NCBI GenBank assembly: GCA_964621785.1 | Contig: CAZUPD010000031.1 | Coordinates: 1 to 64,000, forward strand | Origin: JACKDW01 sp964621785 | GTDB taxonomy: Bacteria > Myxococcota_A > Polyangia > Nannocystales > Nannocystaceae | Length of the DNA stretch: 64,000 nt | Direction: 5' to 3' | Shown: positions 45,827 to 54,287 of the stretch, piece by piece | Layout: the number at the start of each line of letters is the position of its first letter | How positions within the stretch are numbered: position 1 is the first letter of the stretch | The notes under the pieces: generated by a model | Told to the model about the DNA's origin: nothing | What the model saw: only the letters and a program-made list of their open reading frames with translations | Databases searched by the model: none | Translations under genes and position numbers: made by a program

Positions 45827-46900
45827 ATGTCCCGCGTCCGGCAAAGTCGTGCGGCGACCCGGCGGACCGTGTTTGCGACCCTGCTCGCCGCGCTCGTTGT
45901 GGCCGCGTGTGCCGGGATTGCTGTCGGGAGTGTCCCCGTAGGTGTCGACCAGCTGCTCGCGATTGTCGCCGACCGCCTGGGGATTCACGCAAACGTTGAG
46001 TACACATCGATCCATGAAGCTGTTGTCCTGTCGATCCGCGGACCTCGGGTGGTCGCTGCAATTCTGGTCGGGGCAGCACTCGGCGTTTCGGGGGCCGCCC
46101 TCCAGGGTTTGTTTCGCAACCCCCTCGCCGACCCGGGCTTGATCGGATTGCAAAGCGGTGCCGCCACAGGTGCCGGGATTGTCATCGTCGCGCTCGGGGA
46201 CCACAGCCGCGTGTTTTCGGCGATGGGGCCCGCGATTCAGTTCGCCGTTCCACTCGCTGCTTTCATCGGGGCGACCGCGACCACCCTGCTCGTCTACCGT
46301 TTGTCGAAGATCGATGGCCAGGCCTGTGTGCGGACGATGCTGCTCGCCGGGATCGCGGTGACCGCCCTAGCAGGCTCCGTCCTTGGCCTGCTGAGCTATC
46401 TCAGTGATGATACAAGTTTACGCGACCTCACCCTGTGGATGATGGGTAGCCTCGGTGCCGTCAGCTGGACCGCGATCTGGATCATGGCACCGGCGGTCGC
46501 CCTGGCGACGTGGTTGCTCTCCCGCCGGAGTCTCGCCCTCAACGCCCTGATGCTCGGAGAGGCCGAAGCCAGTCACCTGGGCGTCAATGTGCCTGCAACA
46601 AAGCGCCTCATCATTGTCCTGACGGCCCTCGCAGTGGGCGTCGCGGTCGCGTTTACGGGGCCGATCGGGTTTATTGGCCTGATCGTTCCCCATGTGCTGC
46701 GACTTTGCTGTGGACCCGACAACCGGCTTGTGATTCCCTGCTCGGCCCTGCTCGGTGCCGTGCTGTTGCTCGTCGCGGATATGGTCGCACGCACGGTCGC
46801 CGACCCGGCCGAAGTCCCGATCGGTATCTTGACCTCGCTGCTCGGTGCACCTCTGTTCTTGTCGCTTCTCATGCGTGAACGCAGGCGGGGGTGGACATGA
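45827..46900 (+). CDS. hmuU: Heme ABC transporter permease, HmuU (FecCD family)
   Basis: A 357-residue, about ten-helix permease of the FecCD family. Diagnostic segments are GAALGVSGAALQGLFRNPLA, DPGLIGLQSGAATGAG, WMMGSLGAVSWTAIW and GPIGFIGLIVPHVLRL near the EAA-like contact loop. It forms a dimeric channel that takes heme from HmuT. Its stop overlaps the hmuV start as ATGA (46897-46900), a coupling signal. Length and motif order are normal for the family. Confidence 0.93.
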   Translation: MSRVRQSRAATRRTVFATLLAALVVAACAGIAVGSVPVGVDQLLAIVADRLGIHANVEYTSIHEAVVLSIRGPRVVAAILVGAALGVSGAALQGLFRNPLADPGLIGLQSGAATGAGIVIVALGDHSRVFSAMGPAIQFAVPLAAFIGATATTLLVYRLSKIDGQACVRTMLLAGIAVTALAGSVLGLLSYLSDDTSLRDLTLWMMGSLGAVSWTAIWIMAPAVALATWLLSRRSLALNALMLGEAEASHLGVNVPATKRLIIVLTALAVGVAVAFTGPIGFIGLIVPHVLRLCCGPDNRLVIPCSALLGAVLLLVADMVARTVADPAEVPIGILTSLLGAPLFLSLLMRERRRGWT

Positions 46901-47835
46901 CGATGTACATACAATCGAAGGGGGACATGACGCCGCTGCTCGAGGCCGTAGGACTCTCGTTCCGCATCGGTTCGCGGACCTTGCTCGACCGGGTCGACCT
47001 GTCGCTTTGGCCCGGTCGGGTCACGGCCGTCGTCGGTGTCAACGGGGCCGGGAAGTCGACGCTGTTGCGGGTACTCGCAGGTGAGTTGAAACCTGAGTCC
47101 GGCCATGTTGCGTTGGCCGGCCGTCATCTGCGAGCTTGGCAACCGACAGAGTTGGCCCGGGTACGCGCTGTGATGACACAGCACAGCAACATCTCGTTTC
47201 CGTTTGCGGTCGAAGAAGTCGTCGCACTCGGTCGGTTTCCCCACGGGGGCGGCGAAACCATGGCCGACGTTGAAATCGTGCGTGCGGTGCTTCGCTTCGT
47301 CGGTGCTGAAAACCTCATTGGCCGCCGCTTCCCCACGCTTTCGGGCGGTGAACGCCAGCGGGTGCAGCTCGCCCGGGCACTCGCGCAACTGTGGGGTACC
47401 CAAGGGCCGCGGGTGCTGCTGCTCGATGAACCGAGTGCGAGCCTCGACCTCGTCCACGCGCACCACATCCTCGAGCAGGTCAAACGGTTTGCTCGCCGTG
47501 GCGCATGTGTGTTGACGATCCTCCACGACCTCAACGCTGCAGCCCGCCACGCCGACGAGGTGGTGATGCTCCACGAAGGTCGCGTCGCGGCCCAGGGCGC
47601 GCCCACCGATGTGTTGCGGCGCGATGTGTTGGCCACTGCTTATGGCCCCCAACTCGATGTTTTCCACCATCCACAGGGTCCGTGGCCGGTTGTGCTGCCA
47701 CGGGTCCACGACCCATCCGGGTGTCCTCACGACACTCCAACGCAATTACAGGAATCGCCATGTTCAGCAAACAACTCACCGTCTCCATCATTCTTGCACT
47801 TGCAAGTACATCGTGCGAATCTGGATCCGAGATGA
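46897..47835 (+). CDS. hmuV: Heme ABC transporter ATPase, HmuV
   Basis: The ATPase has Walker A GVNGAGKST, signature LSGGERQR, Walker B VLLLDEPSASLD and switch His in ILHDLNAAARH. The ATG at 46897 overlaps the hmuU stop (ATGA); ATGs at 46903 and 46927 and a GTG at 46891 are in frame too, and only the part from about 46927 (TPLLEAVGLSF) is conserved. A TGTACATACA palindrome sits within the first four codons (46904). The C-terminus runs 76 bases into the next gene and its last 40 residues do not look like HmuV, so this end may be unconserved read-on. 312 residues instead of the usual 255-265. Confidence 0.92.
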   Translation: MTMYIQSKGDMTPLLEAVGLSFRIGSRTLLDRVDLSLWPGRVTAVVGVNGAGKSTLLRVLAGELKPESGHVALAGRHLRAWQPTELARVRAVMTQHSNISFPFAVEEVVALGRFPHGGGETMADVEIVRAVLRFVGAENLIGRRFPTLSGGERQRVQLARALAQLWGTQGPRVLLLDEPSASLDLVHAHHILEQVKRFARRGACVLTILHDLNAAARHADEVVMLHEGRVAAQGAPTDVLRRDVLATAYGPQLDVFHHPQGPWPVVLPRVHDPSGCPHDTPTQLQESPCSANNSPSPSFLHLQVHRANLDPR

Positions 47836-48341
47836 CCTCCGACTCGGGTGCTTCGTCGACCGGCGATCCGCTCGAGGCCTCGGATGTCGTCATCGATGCA
47901 CGCGACGATATGAACTGGGTCTACTACGACCTCGAATCGGGCCAAGAAGTCAGCCCCTCCACGCCCGAGGATTCGCCCGCCTGGGACCTAGCGTTTCTCC
48001 GGTTTAATGTCGCGGTCAACGGAGGTAGCAGCGGTACCGGCGACGTCGCAGCTGCGATCCTCGACGGCAAGACCCTCGGGGATGTTACCGAAGTGCCAGT
48101 CGATGGTTTCGTCACCGACGACGTTTCGGATGCCCCCGAGGACATGGAGACGGCCCCTGGATATGCGTTTGACGAGTGGTACGACTACAATCCGAGCAAC
48201 CACGTCCTCACCCCACGCGAGCGCGTGTACGTGGTGCGCACGGTTGAGGGCAATCATTTCAAGTTGCAATTGACCGACTACTATGACGAGGCCGGCACCT
48301 CGGGCTATGTACACTTTTCGGTCCTTCCACTCGATCACTGA
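47760..48341 (+). CDS. HmuY-like heme-binding lipoprotein
   Basis: A 193-residue lipoprotein: signal SIILALASTSC with a lipobox, a Ser/Thr/Asp linker, then an HmuY-type domain recognised by the block AWDLAFLRFNVAVNGG and the later APGYAFDEWYDYN and RVYVVRTVEGNHFKLQLTDYYD. HmuY proteins sit on the outer membrane and take heme from host or environmental proteins for the TonB receptor. The ATG follows GGAA by 6 bases and lies inside hmuV by 76 bases. The overlap holds two overlapping copies of the dispersed palindrome (47795 and 47801). It ends facing the HugZ-type gene. Confidence 0.85.
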   Translation: MFSKQLTVSIILALASTSCESGSEMTSDSGASSTGDPLEASDVVIDARDDMNWVYYDLESGQEVSPSTPEDSPAWDLAFLRFNVAVNGGSSGTGDVAAAILDGKTLGDVTEVPVDGFVTDDVSDAPEDMETAPGYAFDEWYDYNPSNHVLTPRERVYVVRTVEGNHFKLQLTDYYDEAGTSGYVHFSVLPLDH

Positions 48342-48397
48342 GTCTGTTTGGCGGACGTCGAACACATCCGCCGCGGACCGTTCTTGAAACGTTTCGA

Positions 48398-49222
48398 TCA
48401 GCCGGGTGAACCAACGGCCAGCTGTGCCCGCGCTTGCTTGACCAGTTGCACCAACTCCGTCCGCGCTTGTGTGGCCGTCGAAATTGGTGACCCAAAGGCC
48501 AGCCGAATCGGGCGCGGCCCGGCCTCGGTGACGGCGGACATCTCAAACCCGTAGCGGTCGATACCCGTCATGGTGGCCTCCTTGGTATCACTGGCACGAG
48601 AAAACGCCCGGCAGTAGGCGACCATCGCATCGGCGTGGTCTTCGTTCATATGGTTGATGATCTGCGGGGCCACGGGCGCAATCGGGTCGGCGCTCGCGGT
48701 CTGCCAATCGGCCAGGCTCACCCAACTCATCCGCCCGTATCCACCGATGTAGCGCAGCGATTGCACCTCGAGCTGCCAAAACGCAAAATCCTTAAAATCG
48801 ACGTAGTAGGCCGCAGTCGGATGGCTCGCCAAATAGGCCTCGCGGGCCTCGGCATCCTCGCCGCGTGGGAGCGGTGCACACTGCCCGACCAGCGTCACCC
48901 GGGCGTTGGCCAACGGATCGGACTTGCCCTCCGCGCTCACGAGTAACGAGGCCTTTCGGTCAGCTTGTAGGTTGCGCGTGTGTTCGGCGAGTTGACTGAT
49001 TAAAAAGACAGGTCGGTCGCCGGCCAAGGCGTAGGTGACAAAGCTTCCGTAGGGATGGCCTTCTTCGCCGTGCAGTGTACACAGGGTCCCCACACCGCGG
49101 TTTGCTACCAGGGTCTTCGCCTGCTCGGCGTGGCTCGGTGTCGCCACTTCGGGGTCGTACAAAAGTTCCTGCGAGGAGGACTTAACAGAGTCGGAAACCT
49201 GGTGGCGCGTCACCTTTGTCAT
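48398..49222 (-). CDS. hugZ: HugZ-type heme utilisation protein
   Basis: A 274-residue protein with two parts: a split-barrel FMN/PNPOx-like domain (SHAEQAKTLVANRGVGTLCTL, RPVFLISQLAEHTRNLQADRKASLLV) and a C-terminal DUF2470 domain with HMNEDHADAMVAY. This is the architecture of HugZ/ChuZ, which bind heme and degrade it to release iron. The position in a heme uptake locus and the Fur-like box 15 bases upstream of the start support this. The split-barrel family also includes pyridoxamine oxidases, but the DUF2470 domain argues for heme. ATG at 49222; divergent from the second HmuY-like gene. Confidence 0.88.
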   Translation of the reverse strand: MTKVTRHQVSDSVKSSSQELLYDPEVATPSHAEQAKTLVANRGVGTLCTLHGEEGHPYGSFVTYALAGDRPVFLISQLAEHTRNLQADRKASLLVSAEGKSDPLANARVTLVGQCAPLPRGEDAEAREAYLASHPTAAYYVDFKDFAFWQLEVQSLRYIGGYGRMSWVSLADWQTASADPIAPVAPQIINHMNEDHADAMVAYCRAFSRASDTKEATMTGIDRYGFEMSAVTEAGPRPIRLAFGSPISTATQARTELVQLVKQARAQLAVGSPG

Positions 49223-49236
49223 GCCGCCACTTTACT

Positions 49237-49255
49237 GATAAAGATTTTCATTTTC
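49237..49255. promoter_or_regulatory. Fur-box-like site upstream of hugZ
   Basis: GATAAAGATTTTCATTTTC matches the GATAAT-type hexamer array of Fur boxes and shares AAAGATTTTCA with the box at 54544. It is 15 bases from the hugZ start codon, close to where the promoter must be. Confidence 0.65.
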
Positions 49256-49306
49256 AAGATATGAACAAGCTCACTCATCTTAAATCAGGTTTTTTAATTT
49301 GTATTA

Positions 49307-49328
49307 TTGAAATTAATTATCATTTTCA
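49307..49328. promoter_or_regulatory. Second Fur-box-like site, upstream of the second HmuY gene
   Basis: TTGAAATTAATTATCATTTTCA-type sequence (positions 49307-49328, core ATTGAAAT..ATTATCATTTTC) lies just before the start at 49341 and overlaps the probable -10 region. Two boxes in this 118-base gap suggest separate control of the two directions. Confidence 0.65.
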
Positions 49329-49340
49329 TATTAAACAATT

Positions 49341-50234
49341 ATGTTCATGCATGCACACCATTGGTTGATCTGCAGCTGCGCTGTCGGCCTCCTCCTCGCC
49401 TGTGACACAGACGGCACAGGTGGCTCCGACACAGACACGGGCGCGACCTCTGGCAGCGAAACCTCGGGCGACACTTCTGGCAGCGACACCTCTGGGGATG
49501 CGACCGACGCCACGGACTCGGACGCCAGCGACTCGGATACGACCGACGGCAGTGACTCCGACGGCGAAACGGACGAAACAACCGGGCCCGTGGGCGCCTG
49601 TTCGGATGTTCCATGCGCCGACCAAATGATCCTCGACCTGTCTCTTCAGACAACTGTGAGTGCCGGTGCGATCGGCAACAACTCCGAGGGGGACGATTGG
49701 CTGACGACGGTCGACGCCACAGCTGGCGGCACCATGGGGGCCTCGATGAACCCTTGGGTCTACCTGCGATTGACCGCCGACGGTGCTCAGCGTGTCGATA
49801 TCGACGACGAGTCTGCGCTCACCTCGACCGAGTGGCACATCGCCGCCAAGCGCTACGGCCTGCGGATCAACAGCGGCAGCAGTGGACCCGGGTGTGTGAT
49901 GTCGACAGCCCTCGCCGCCGGCTCCTACGCCGAGGTCGACAGTGCACCGGACAGTGCGCAGTGGCAAGAAGAGGCGTTCTACGACAATACATGTACCCTC
50001 ATCGAAGATGGCTCCGGCCTGCCCGGAAGCCCCAACTACGCCCTCGGTGCGTGGTGGGGCTACAACGGATGCGTCACCACCACCGGGATCCCGTTTGTCC
50101 TCGACCTCGGCGACGAGGGCATGATCAAACTCGTTGTCGAAGCCTACTATCAATCCGGCCAGGAAGACTGCAACCAAAATGGAGCGATGGGGATGGGCAG
50201 TGGCAACCTGACCTGGCGCTGGCGGTTTTTGTAG
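49341..50234 (+). CDS. Second HmuY-like lipoprotein with a long Thr/Ser/Asp linker
   Basis: A 297-residue lipoprotein with the lipobox LLLAC, then about 70 residues of a Ser/Thr/Asp/Gly linker (SDTSGDATDATDSD-like) and an HmuY-type domain. The family block is EWHIAAKRYGLRINSGSSG, close to the consensus D-I-A-F-K-R-Y-x-I-R-x-N-G-G, and WWGYNGCVTTTG and LKLVVEAYYQ-like strands follow. It should reach far out from the membrane because of the linker. Two HmuY-like proteins in one locus may differ in heme source. A Fur-like box overlaps the promoter. It ends 30 bases before the metalloprotease gene. Confidence 0.83.
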   Translation: MFMHAHHWLICSCAVGLLLACDTDGTGGSDTDTGATSGSETSGDTSGSDTSGDATDATDSDASDSDTTDGSDSDGETDETTGPVGACSDVPCADQMILDLSLQTTVSAGAIGNNSEGDDWLTTVDATAGGTMGASMNPWVYLRLTADGAQRVDIDDESALTSTEWHIAAKRYGLRINSGSSGPGCVMSTALAAGSYAEVDSAPDSAQWQEEAFYDNTCTLIEDGSGLPGSPNYALGAWWGYNGCVTTTGIPFVLDLGDEGMIKLVVEAYYQSGQEDCNQNGAMGMGSGNLTWRWRFL

Positions 50235-50264
50235 CGATCGATGTAGCGAAGGGCACCGAGGGAT

Positions 50265-51827
50265 ATGGTTGTATACACATATTTTTTGACTCTCGATCTG
50301 CTGCTCATCGCCCCTGAGATTGAGGGTCCGCAGCAACATTTTCATATACATGATCTTCCGAACCGTCAGGTCACCGAACGTCCGACCGAAGGTGGGCTGT
50401 GGAGCTTTGACCCCGACGATGAAGTCACCCACTTCGACGAGCCTACCGGAGTGTTTCGCATCCACTACAGCCTCTCCGGACCGAACCAAACGGTGCTGAC
50501 CGATACGGACCAAAGCGGGGTCCCGGACATGGTCGAAATGGTCGGTGCAACGGCGGTTTCGGCCCTCGACCTGTACACGACAGACCTCGGATTTCGCCGG
50601 CCCATCACCGAGGCCGACCTCGACCTCGGTTCCCTCGGGGGGAGCGATGCATACGACATTTATCTCGTCGACTTTGGTGGTGGTGCCGACGGAGCTTTTG
50701 GGACAGACGCCTGCCTCACGGCACCTCGCCATTGCGCCGGCTACTTGGTGATGGAAAACGACTTCGCCGGCTACAGCTATCCCTCGCTCCAGGCGGCAGT
50801 CGACACGCTGGTCTCCCACGAACTGTTCCACGCAGTGACAGCCGCCTACGATGCCGATGTCCCAGTCTGGGTGTCCGAAGGGACCGCTGTCTGGGCCGAA
50901 CACCAGTACGATCCCGACTCCGAGGACTTTGTCCGTCTGTGCGACGCCTACCTCGCGGACACGGGCCGCACCCTCTATCGCCCACCTGGAGGCCCGGTCC
51001 AAGCACTTGCCTATGGCACTGCACTATGGTGGGATTTTCTTACGGCGCAACATGGTGCTGATACAATTAAATCTCTCTTCGAGGCCGTCGAGCCGCAGTC
51101 ACAGCCGGACCTAGCGACGACGATGGCGAGTGTCCTCGAGGACCTCGGTGATCCCGTGAGCCACGCTTGGCCTGTGTTCGCCCGCTACAACCTCGCCACC
51201 GGTATGCGTGCCGGACAACTCGGTGAAGGTCACTCCGACGCTGCCAGCCTGCGGATGGTCGACCCCACCGACGAAGGCCTTTCCCTGGCCCACGATCTAC
51301 GCGTCTATCCACTGGCGAGCGAATACTTGCATTTGCAACACACCGGTGGTCCGCTGTGGGCGGGCGTCGATCCGCCGCGGCCGGAACTCGCATTCGCCCT
51401 GCACCCAACCGCCGGAGAAGGACTCGAAAGCAAACTCGCGCCCGCCCTCGACGAATTTACTGGCGACCGCCACCCGGGGATCCTCGCTGAGGGACAATCG
51501 CTTGCGGCCGGGAGTTATTGGCTGATCGCGAGCTACCCCGCCATCGCCGATGTATCGGCCAAGACCCTTTTGTGTGTGGGTGACGAGTCCTTTGTCGACA
51601 CATGCTTACCCGCGGGGTTGCCCGGAGGATCGACCACCGATGACGCAACCAACGACGGTCAGGACGCGGAGAGCGACTCAACGGGATCCACCACTGATAG
51701 CGATGGATTCGACAGCGCGGCCGACAATACTACCGAAGGATGTGCATGCACAACAAATTTCGCGCGCTTCCCGAGTGCGTGGTGGGTCGTTGGATTCTTC
51801 GCTTTTACGGTGCGTCGCCGGTCCTGA
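50265..51827 (+). CDS. Putative surface metalloprotease with a MYXO-CTERM-like tail
   Basis: A 520-residue protein of the MXAN_6640-type putative metalloproteases: zinc motif HELFHAV (His185, Glu186, His189) and downstream WVSEGTAVWAEHQY with the third-ligand Glu candidate. The last 30 residues have the MYXO-CTERM form, EGCACTTNF, a membrane segment (SAWWVVGFFAFTV) and RRRS, which sorts proteins to the myxobacterial surface. The N-terminal MVVYTYFLTLDLLLIA is only a weak export signal, so the true start may be different or the segment shorter than usual. Being 30 bases after the HmuY-like gene, it may release heme from proteins; this is inference. A TGTATACACA motif overlaps codons 2-5. Confidence 0.8.
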   Translation: MVVYTYFLTLDLLLIAPEIEGPQQHFHIHDLPNRQVTERPTEGGLWSFDPDDEVTHFDEPTGVFRIHYSLSGPNQTVLTDTDQSGVPDMVEMVGATAVSALDLYTTDLGFRRPITEADLDLGSLGGSDAYDIYLVDFGGGADGAFGTDACLTAPRHCAGYLVMENDFAGYSYPSLQAAVDTLVSHELFHAVTAAYDADVPVWVSEGTAVWAEHQYDPDSEDFVRLCDAYLADTGRTLYRPPGGPVQALAYGTALWWDFLTAQHGADTIKSLFEAVEPQSQPDLATTMASVLEDLGDPVSHAWPVFARYNLATGMRAGQLGEGHSDAASLRMVDPTDEGLSLAHDLRVYPLASEYLHLQHTGGPLWAGVDPPRPELAFALHPTAGEGLESKLAPALDEFTGDRHPGILAEGQSLAAGSYWLIASYPAIADVSAKTLLCVGDESFVDTCLPAGLPGGSTTDDATNDGQDAESDSTGSTTDSDGFDSAADNTTEGCACTTNFARFPSAWWVVGFFAFTVRRRS

Positions 51828-51959
51828 CCGCTGTGCGCCTTTTTTTTTGGAGCGGGTGTTCGGTCGACCCACGTTCACATCGTTGCTCTTGCATCGGCAT
51901 CTGCGTACCGACAGATGACGCACCTGTGTGCGCCGTCCGGTCATCGCGAGGAGCCGAGC
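51828..51959. other. Short gap between convergent genes
   Basis: About 130 bases between the metalloprotease (plus) and the small helical protein (minus). It begins with a run of nine T close to 51840-51849, a plausible end of the protease transcript, although no clear GC-rich hairpin precedes it. I see no gene. Confidence 0.4.
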
Positions 51960-52349
51960 CTAGGCATCCGGCCACTTGCGCACAGGCGCATGAAAGCTCG
52001 ACATTGCCAGCCCCCCGTCTGTCGCTACGACACTCGCAACTCCTGCTTTAAAACCATCTTGATACGCTTGCCACACCAGTCCCGCGAGCTCAAAGCTGTC
52101 GGAGAGGACATCCTTTGTTTGTCCCGCCTGCCCGGCCTGATAGAGCTCGTAGAGTTGCTCCCAAAGGTCGCACAACTGGTCGTCGTCGAGTAATTTTCCC
52201 GGCGGCGTTTGACCATTCAATGCACTCTCAACGATTTTGACGAGCTCAGGACACGGGCCGCGGGCCGCGACCAGCATCCACAAGGCGTGCTCAGCCAGGG
52301 CCAAGGGTGCGTCTTCCGGTGCAAGGGTATCGCGTTTGTTGAACAACAT
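51960..52349 (-). CDS. Small helical protein of unknown function
   Basis: A 129-residue acidic protein predicted as mostly helical (EHALWMLVAARGPCPELVKIVE, LCDLWEQLYELYQ, FELAGLVWQAYQDGFKAGV). No family is recognised and no signal or membrane segment is seen. The GTG at 52361 would overlap the rpsD stop by 4 bases; the ATG at 52349 with GAGG 6 bases upstream is preferred. The tight link to the RpsD paralogue suggests co-translation and a related task, possibly in ribosome maintenance under iron or oxidative stress. Confidence 0.55.
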   Translation of the reverse strand: MLFNKRDTLAPEDAPLALAEHALWMLVAARGPCPELVKIVESALNGQTPPGKLLDDDQLCDLWEQLYELYQAGQAGQTKDVLSDSFELAGLVWQAYQDGFKAGVASVVATDGGLAMSSFHAPVRKWPDA

Positions 52350-52357
52350 AGCGGACC

Positions 52358-52966
52358 TCACCGTGCGTAGAACTCGACGACCAGCTGGGCATCGACCTCA
52401 AAGGGGACATGGGCCGCACCGGGCAATGTGCGGACCTCGAACGTTTGCTTTTCGCCGTCGACCTCGAGCCAATCTGCTGCTGGCAGCTCCGTCGTCGCCA
52501 GGGAGTCGACGACGATCTGCTGCACGCCCTTGCGCTTGCGCATACATATTTCTTCGCCGACCCGCACACGGTACGAAGGAATGTTGACCCTGCATCCGTT
52601 GACGCGCACGTGCCCATGACAGACGAGCTGACGCGCCGCTGGGATCGTCGGCGCAAAACCAGCTCGGAACACCGCGTTGTCGAGGCGGCGTTCGAGTAAC
52701 TGCAACAGGGTATCTCCGGTGACGCCTTGGCGGCGGGACGCCTCGCGGTACAGTCGTCGCAACTGACGCTCTGTTACCCCGTAGTTGAAGCGCAGCTTCT
52801 GTTTTTCGATCAACTGCATCGCGAAGTCTGACGGGCGACGACGACGGGCAGCACCGTGCTGTCCAGGTGGTGTCGGACGCTGGTCGATCGACTTTCGAGT
52901 CAGGCCCGGCAAGGCGATCCCAACACGGCGACATTTTCTCAAGCGAGGTCCGGTATAGCGTGACAT
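52358..52966 (-). CDS. rpsD: Ribosomal protein S4 paralogue lacking the zinc-finger cysteines
   Basis: A 202-residue protein that is full-length S4: MSRYTGPRLRKCRR, PPGQHGAARRRRPSDF, KQKLRFNYGVTERQLRRLY, then the S4 RNA-binding domain (LERRLDNAVFRAGF, RQLVCHGHVRVNG). Only one Cys remains at the N-terminus where the zinc-binding form has four (CxxC...C..C), so this is a C-minus type. rpsD is normally in the alpha ribosomal operon with rpsM, rpsK and rpoA; here it stands alone after a peroxiredoxin gene and in line with a Fur-like box. Many bacteria hold stress-induced C-minus copies of ribosomal proteins that spare metal. Whether the genome has a second rpsD cannot be seen from this window. 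Confidence 0.88.
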   Translation of the reverse strand: MSRYTGPRLRKCRRVGIALPGLTRKSIDQRPTPPGQHGAARRRRPSDFAMQLIEKQKLRFNYGVTERQLRRLYREASRRQGVTGDTLLQLLERRLDNAVFRAGFAPTIPAARQLVCHGHVRVNGCRVNIPSYRVRVGEEICMRKRKGVQQIVVDSLATTELPAADWLEVDGEKQTFEVRTLPGAAHVPFEVDAQLVVEFYAR

Positions 52967-53062
52967 GTTCGATGTCCAAGTTTTTCAACGCCGCGGGTCG
53001 ATTGCAGACGCAATGCAACCCACGCACAGATCTGAGAGGAAATTGAGTGTAAGCGCAACGAT

Positions 53063-53674
53063 CTACAGATTGGGAGCGTTGGCCGCGAGGTAGCTGGCCA
53101 CACCATCCGGCGTCGCTTGCATCCCCGACTCACCGCGTTGCCATCCCGCCGGGCACACCTCACCGTGTTCGGCGTGGAACTCGACCGCATCGACAATCCG
53201 CACGAGCTCGTCGATGTTCCGCCCGATCGGGAGGTCATTGACGATCTGCGAGCGAACGAGTCCTTGGCGGTCGATCACAAAAGCTCCCCGAAGGGCCACG
53301 CCATCACTGTGTTCAACCCCATAGGCCCGGCAGATCTCGTGCCGTACATCCGCGGCCATCGTGAAGCGCACCGGTCCGATCCCACCTTTGTCGACCGGAG
53401 TGTTGCGCCACGCGAGATGGGTGTACTGGGAATCGATCGACACGGTGACGACCTCGACCCCGCGCTCGTCAAACGCCTTGACCCGATGGTCCAACGCGAT
53501 GAGTTCGGACGGGCACACAAACGTGAAGTCGAGTGGATAGAAGACCACAACCGCGAGTTTGTCCCCACGGGCACGATGAAATTCGTATGTATCCACAATC
53601 GTTCCATCGGGCAGTACTGCGGCACAACGAAAATCAGGGGCTGGCTGTGAAGTAAGACTCTTGGGAAGATGCAT
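53063..53674 (-). CDS. 2-Cys peroxiredoxin, AhpC/TSA family
   Basis: A 203-residue typical 2-Cys peroxiredoxin: peroxidatic Cys54 in DFTFVCPSE and resolving Cys174 in HGEVCPAGW, with the catalytic Thr and Arg of the PxxxTxxC frame (FYPLDFTFVC). It reduces H2O2 and organic peroxides. The ATG at 53674 overlaps the DUF3501 gene by 41 bases; the frame extends further upstream but the residues before MHLPKS are not conserved. Peroxide defence fits an iron-responsive cluster, because free iron drives Fenton chemistry. A 96-base gap follows before rpsD. Confidence 0.92.
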   Translation of the reverse strand: MHLPKSLTSQPAPDFRCAAVLPDGTIVDTYEFHRARGDKLAVVVFYPLDFTFVCPSELIALDHRVKAFDERGVEVVTVSIDSQYTHLAWRNTPVDKGGIGPVRFTMAADVRHEICRAYGVEHSDGVALRGAFVIDRQGLVRSQIVNDLPIGRNIDELVRIVDAVEFHAEHGEVCPAGWQRGESGMQATPDGVASYLAANAPNL

Positions 53675-54287
53675 GTTGAACCATCTCTTGTGCGAGGCGA
53701 TGGAGGATCGACGGCATGCCCTGCCCCGCACAGATCACATCTTCGATCAGGGCGTGCCGCATCTCGTTTGAGACTGACTGACTCAAGGGTTCACCTGCCC
53801 ACGCCCGATGGAGCGTCAACGGAGCACACGAAGCTTGCAGTTGCTCCACCCACTCGCTGCTTGGGCAAAAGCGCAGGTACCAAATTGGATCGCCGGGACA
53901 CACAGCGGACGAGGCCGGCTCACTCAAGCATCGGGTTCGACCCGCCTGTAAGGCAAGACCGCCCTGCACAGCGAGTGCATCTGCAATGAGTTGTCCACGG
54001 GAAGCGCCGCCACCGTCGATCATCACCGTGGCCCGCAGCTCGCCGAGCTTGGGCAGCAACGGGATGACCTCACAAAGGATTTGGCGGATCCGACGGGGGT
54101 GATAGCCCTCGACGCGCAGAATTTCATGTATATGCCACAATACCGTTTCGCGGGTCTCAAACACCAGCATCGCCGCCGAATCGATACGAATCCGGCGAAC
54201 CGCACGGAACCGGCTGACGAGCCGCCGGTATTCGGGGCGGACAAGCCGGTAGTCGTCGGCCGTCAAAATCTCGCCGAGGCCAAGCAC
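53634..54287 (-). CDS. DUF3501 family protein
   Basis: A 217-residue protein whose first half fits DUF3501: ILTADDYRLVRPEYRRLV, RIDSAAMLVFETRETVLWHIHEILR and CEVIPLLPKLGELRATVMID. In other bacteria DUF3501 genes are next to rubrerythrin and an Fe-S oxidoreductase-like gene, in oxidative-stress or iron contexts; here the partner is a peroxiredoxin. No signal or membrane part is seen. It begins with GTG at 54287, directly after the TGA of the small upstream gene, and overlaps the peroxiredoxin start. The enzymatic role is unknown. Confidence 0.75.
   Translation of the reverse strand: MLGLGEILTADDYRLVRPEYRRLVSRFRAVRRIRIDSAAMLVFETRETVLWHIHEILRVEGYHPRRIRQILCEVIPLLPKLGELRATVMIDGGGASRGQLIADALAVQGGLALQAGRTRCLSEPASSAVCPGDPIWYLRFCPSSEWVEQLQASCAPLTLHRAWAGEPLSQSVSNEMRHALIEDVICAGQGMPSILHRLAQEMVQHASSQESYFTASP

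Noticed and set aside
49326..51002. 558-codon minus-strand frame opposite the second HmuY gene and the protease
   Set aside because: It spans two well-supported plus-strand genes and the Fur-like promoter; its translation is low-complexity Val/Gly without family features.
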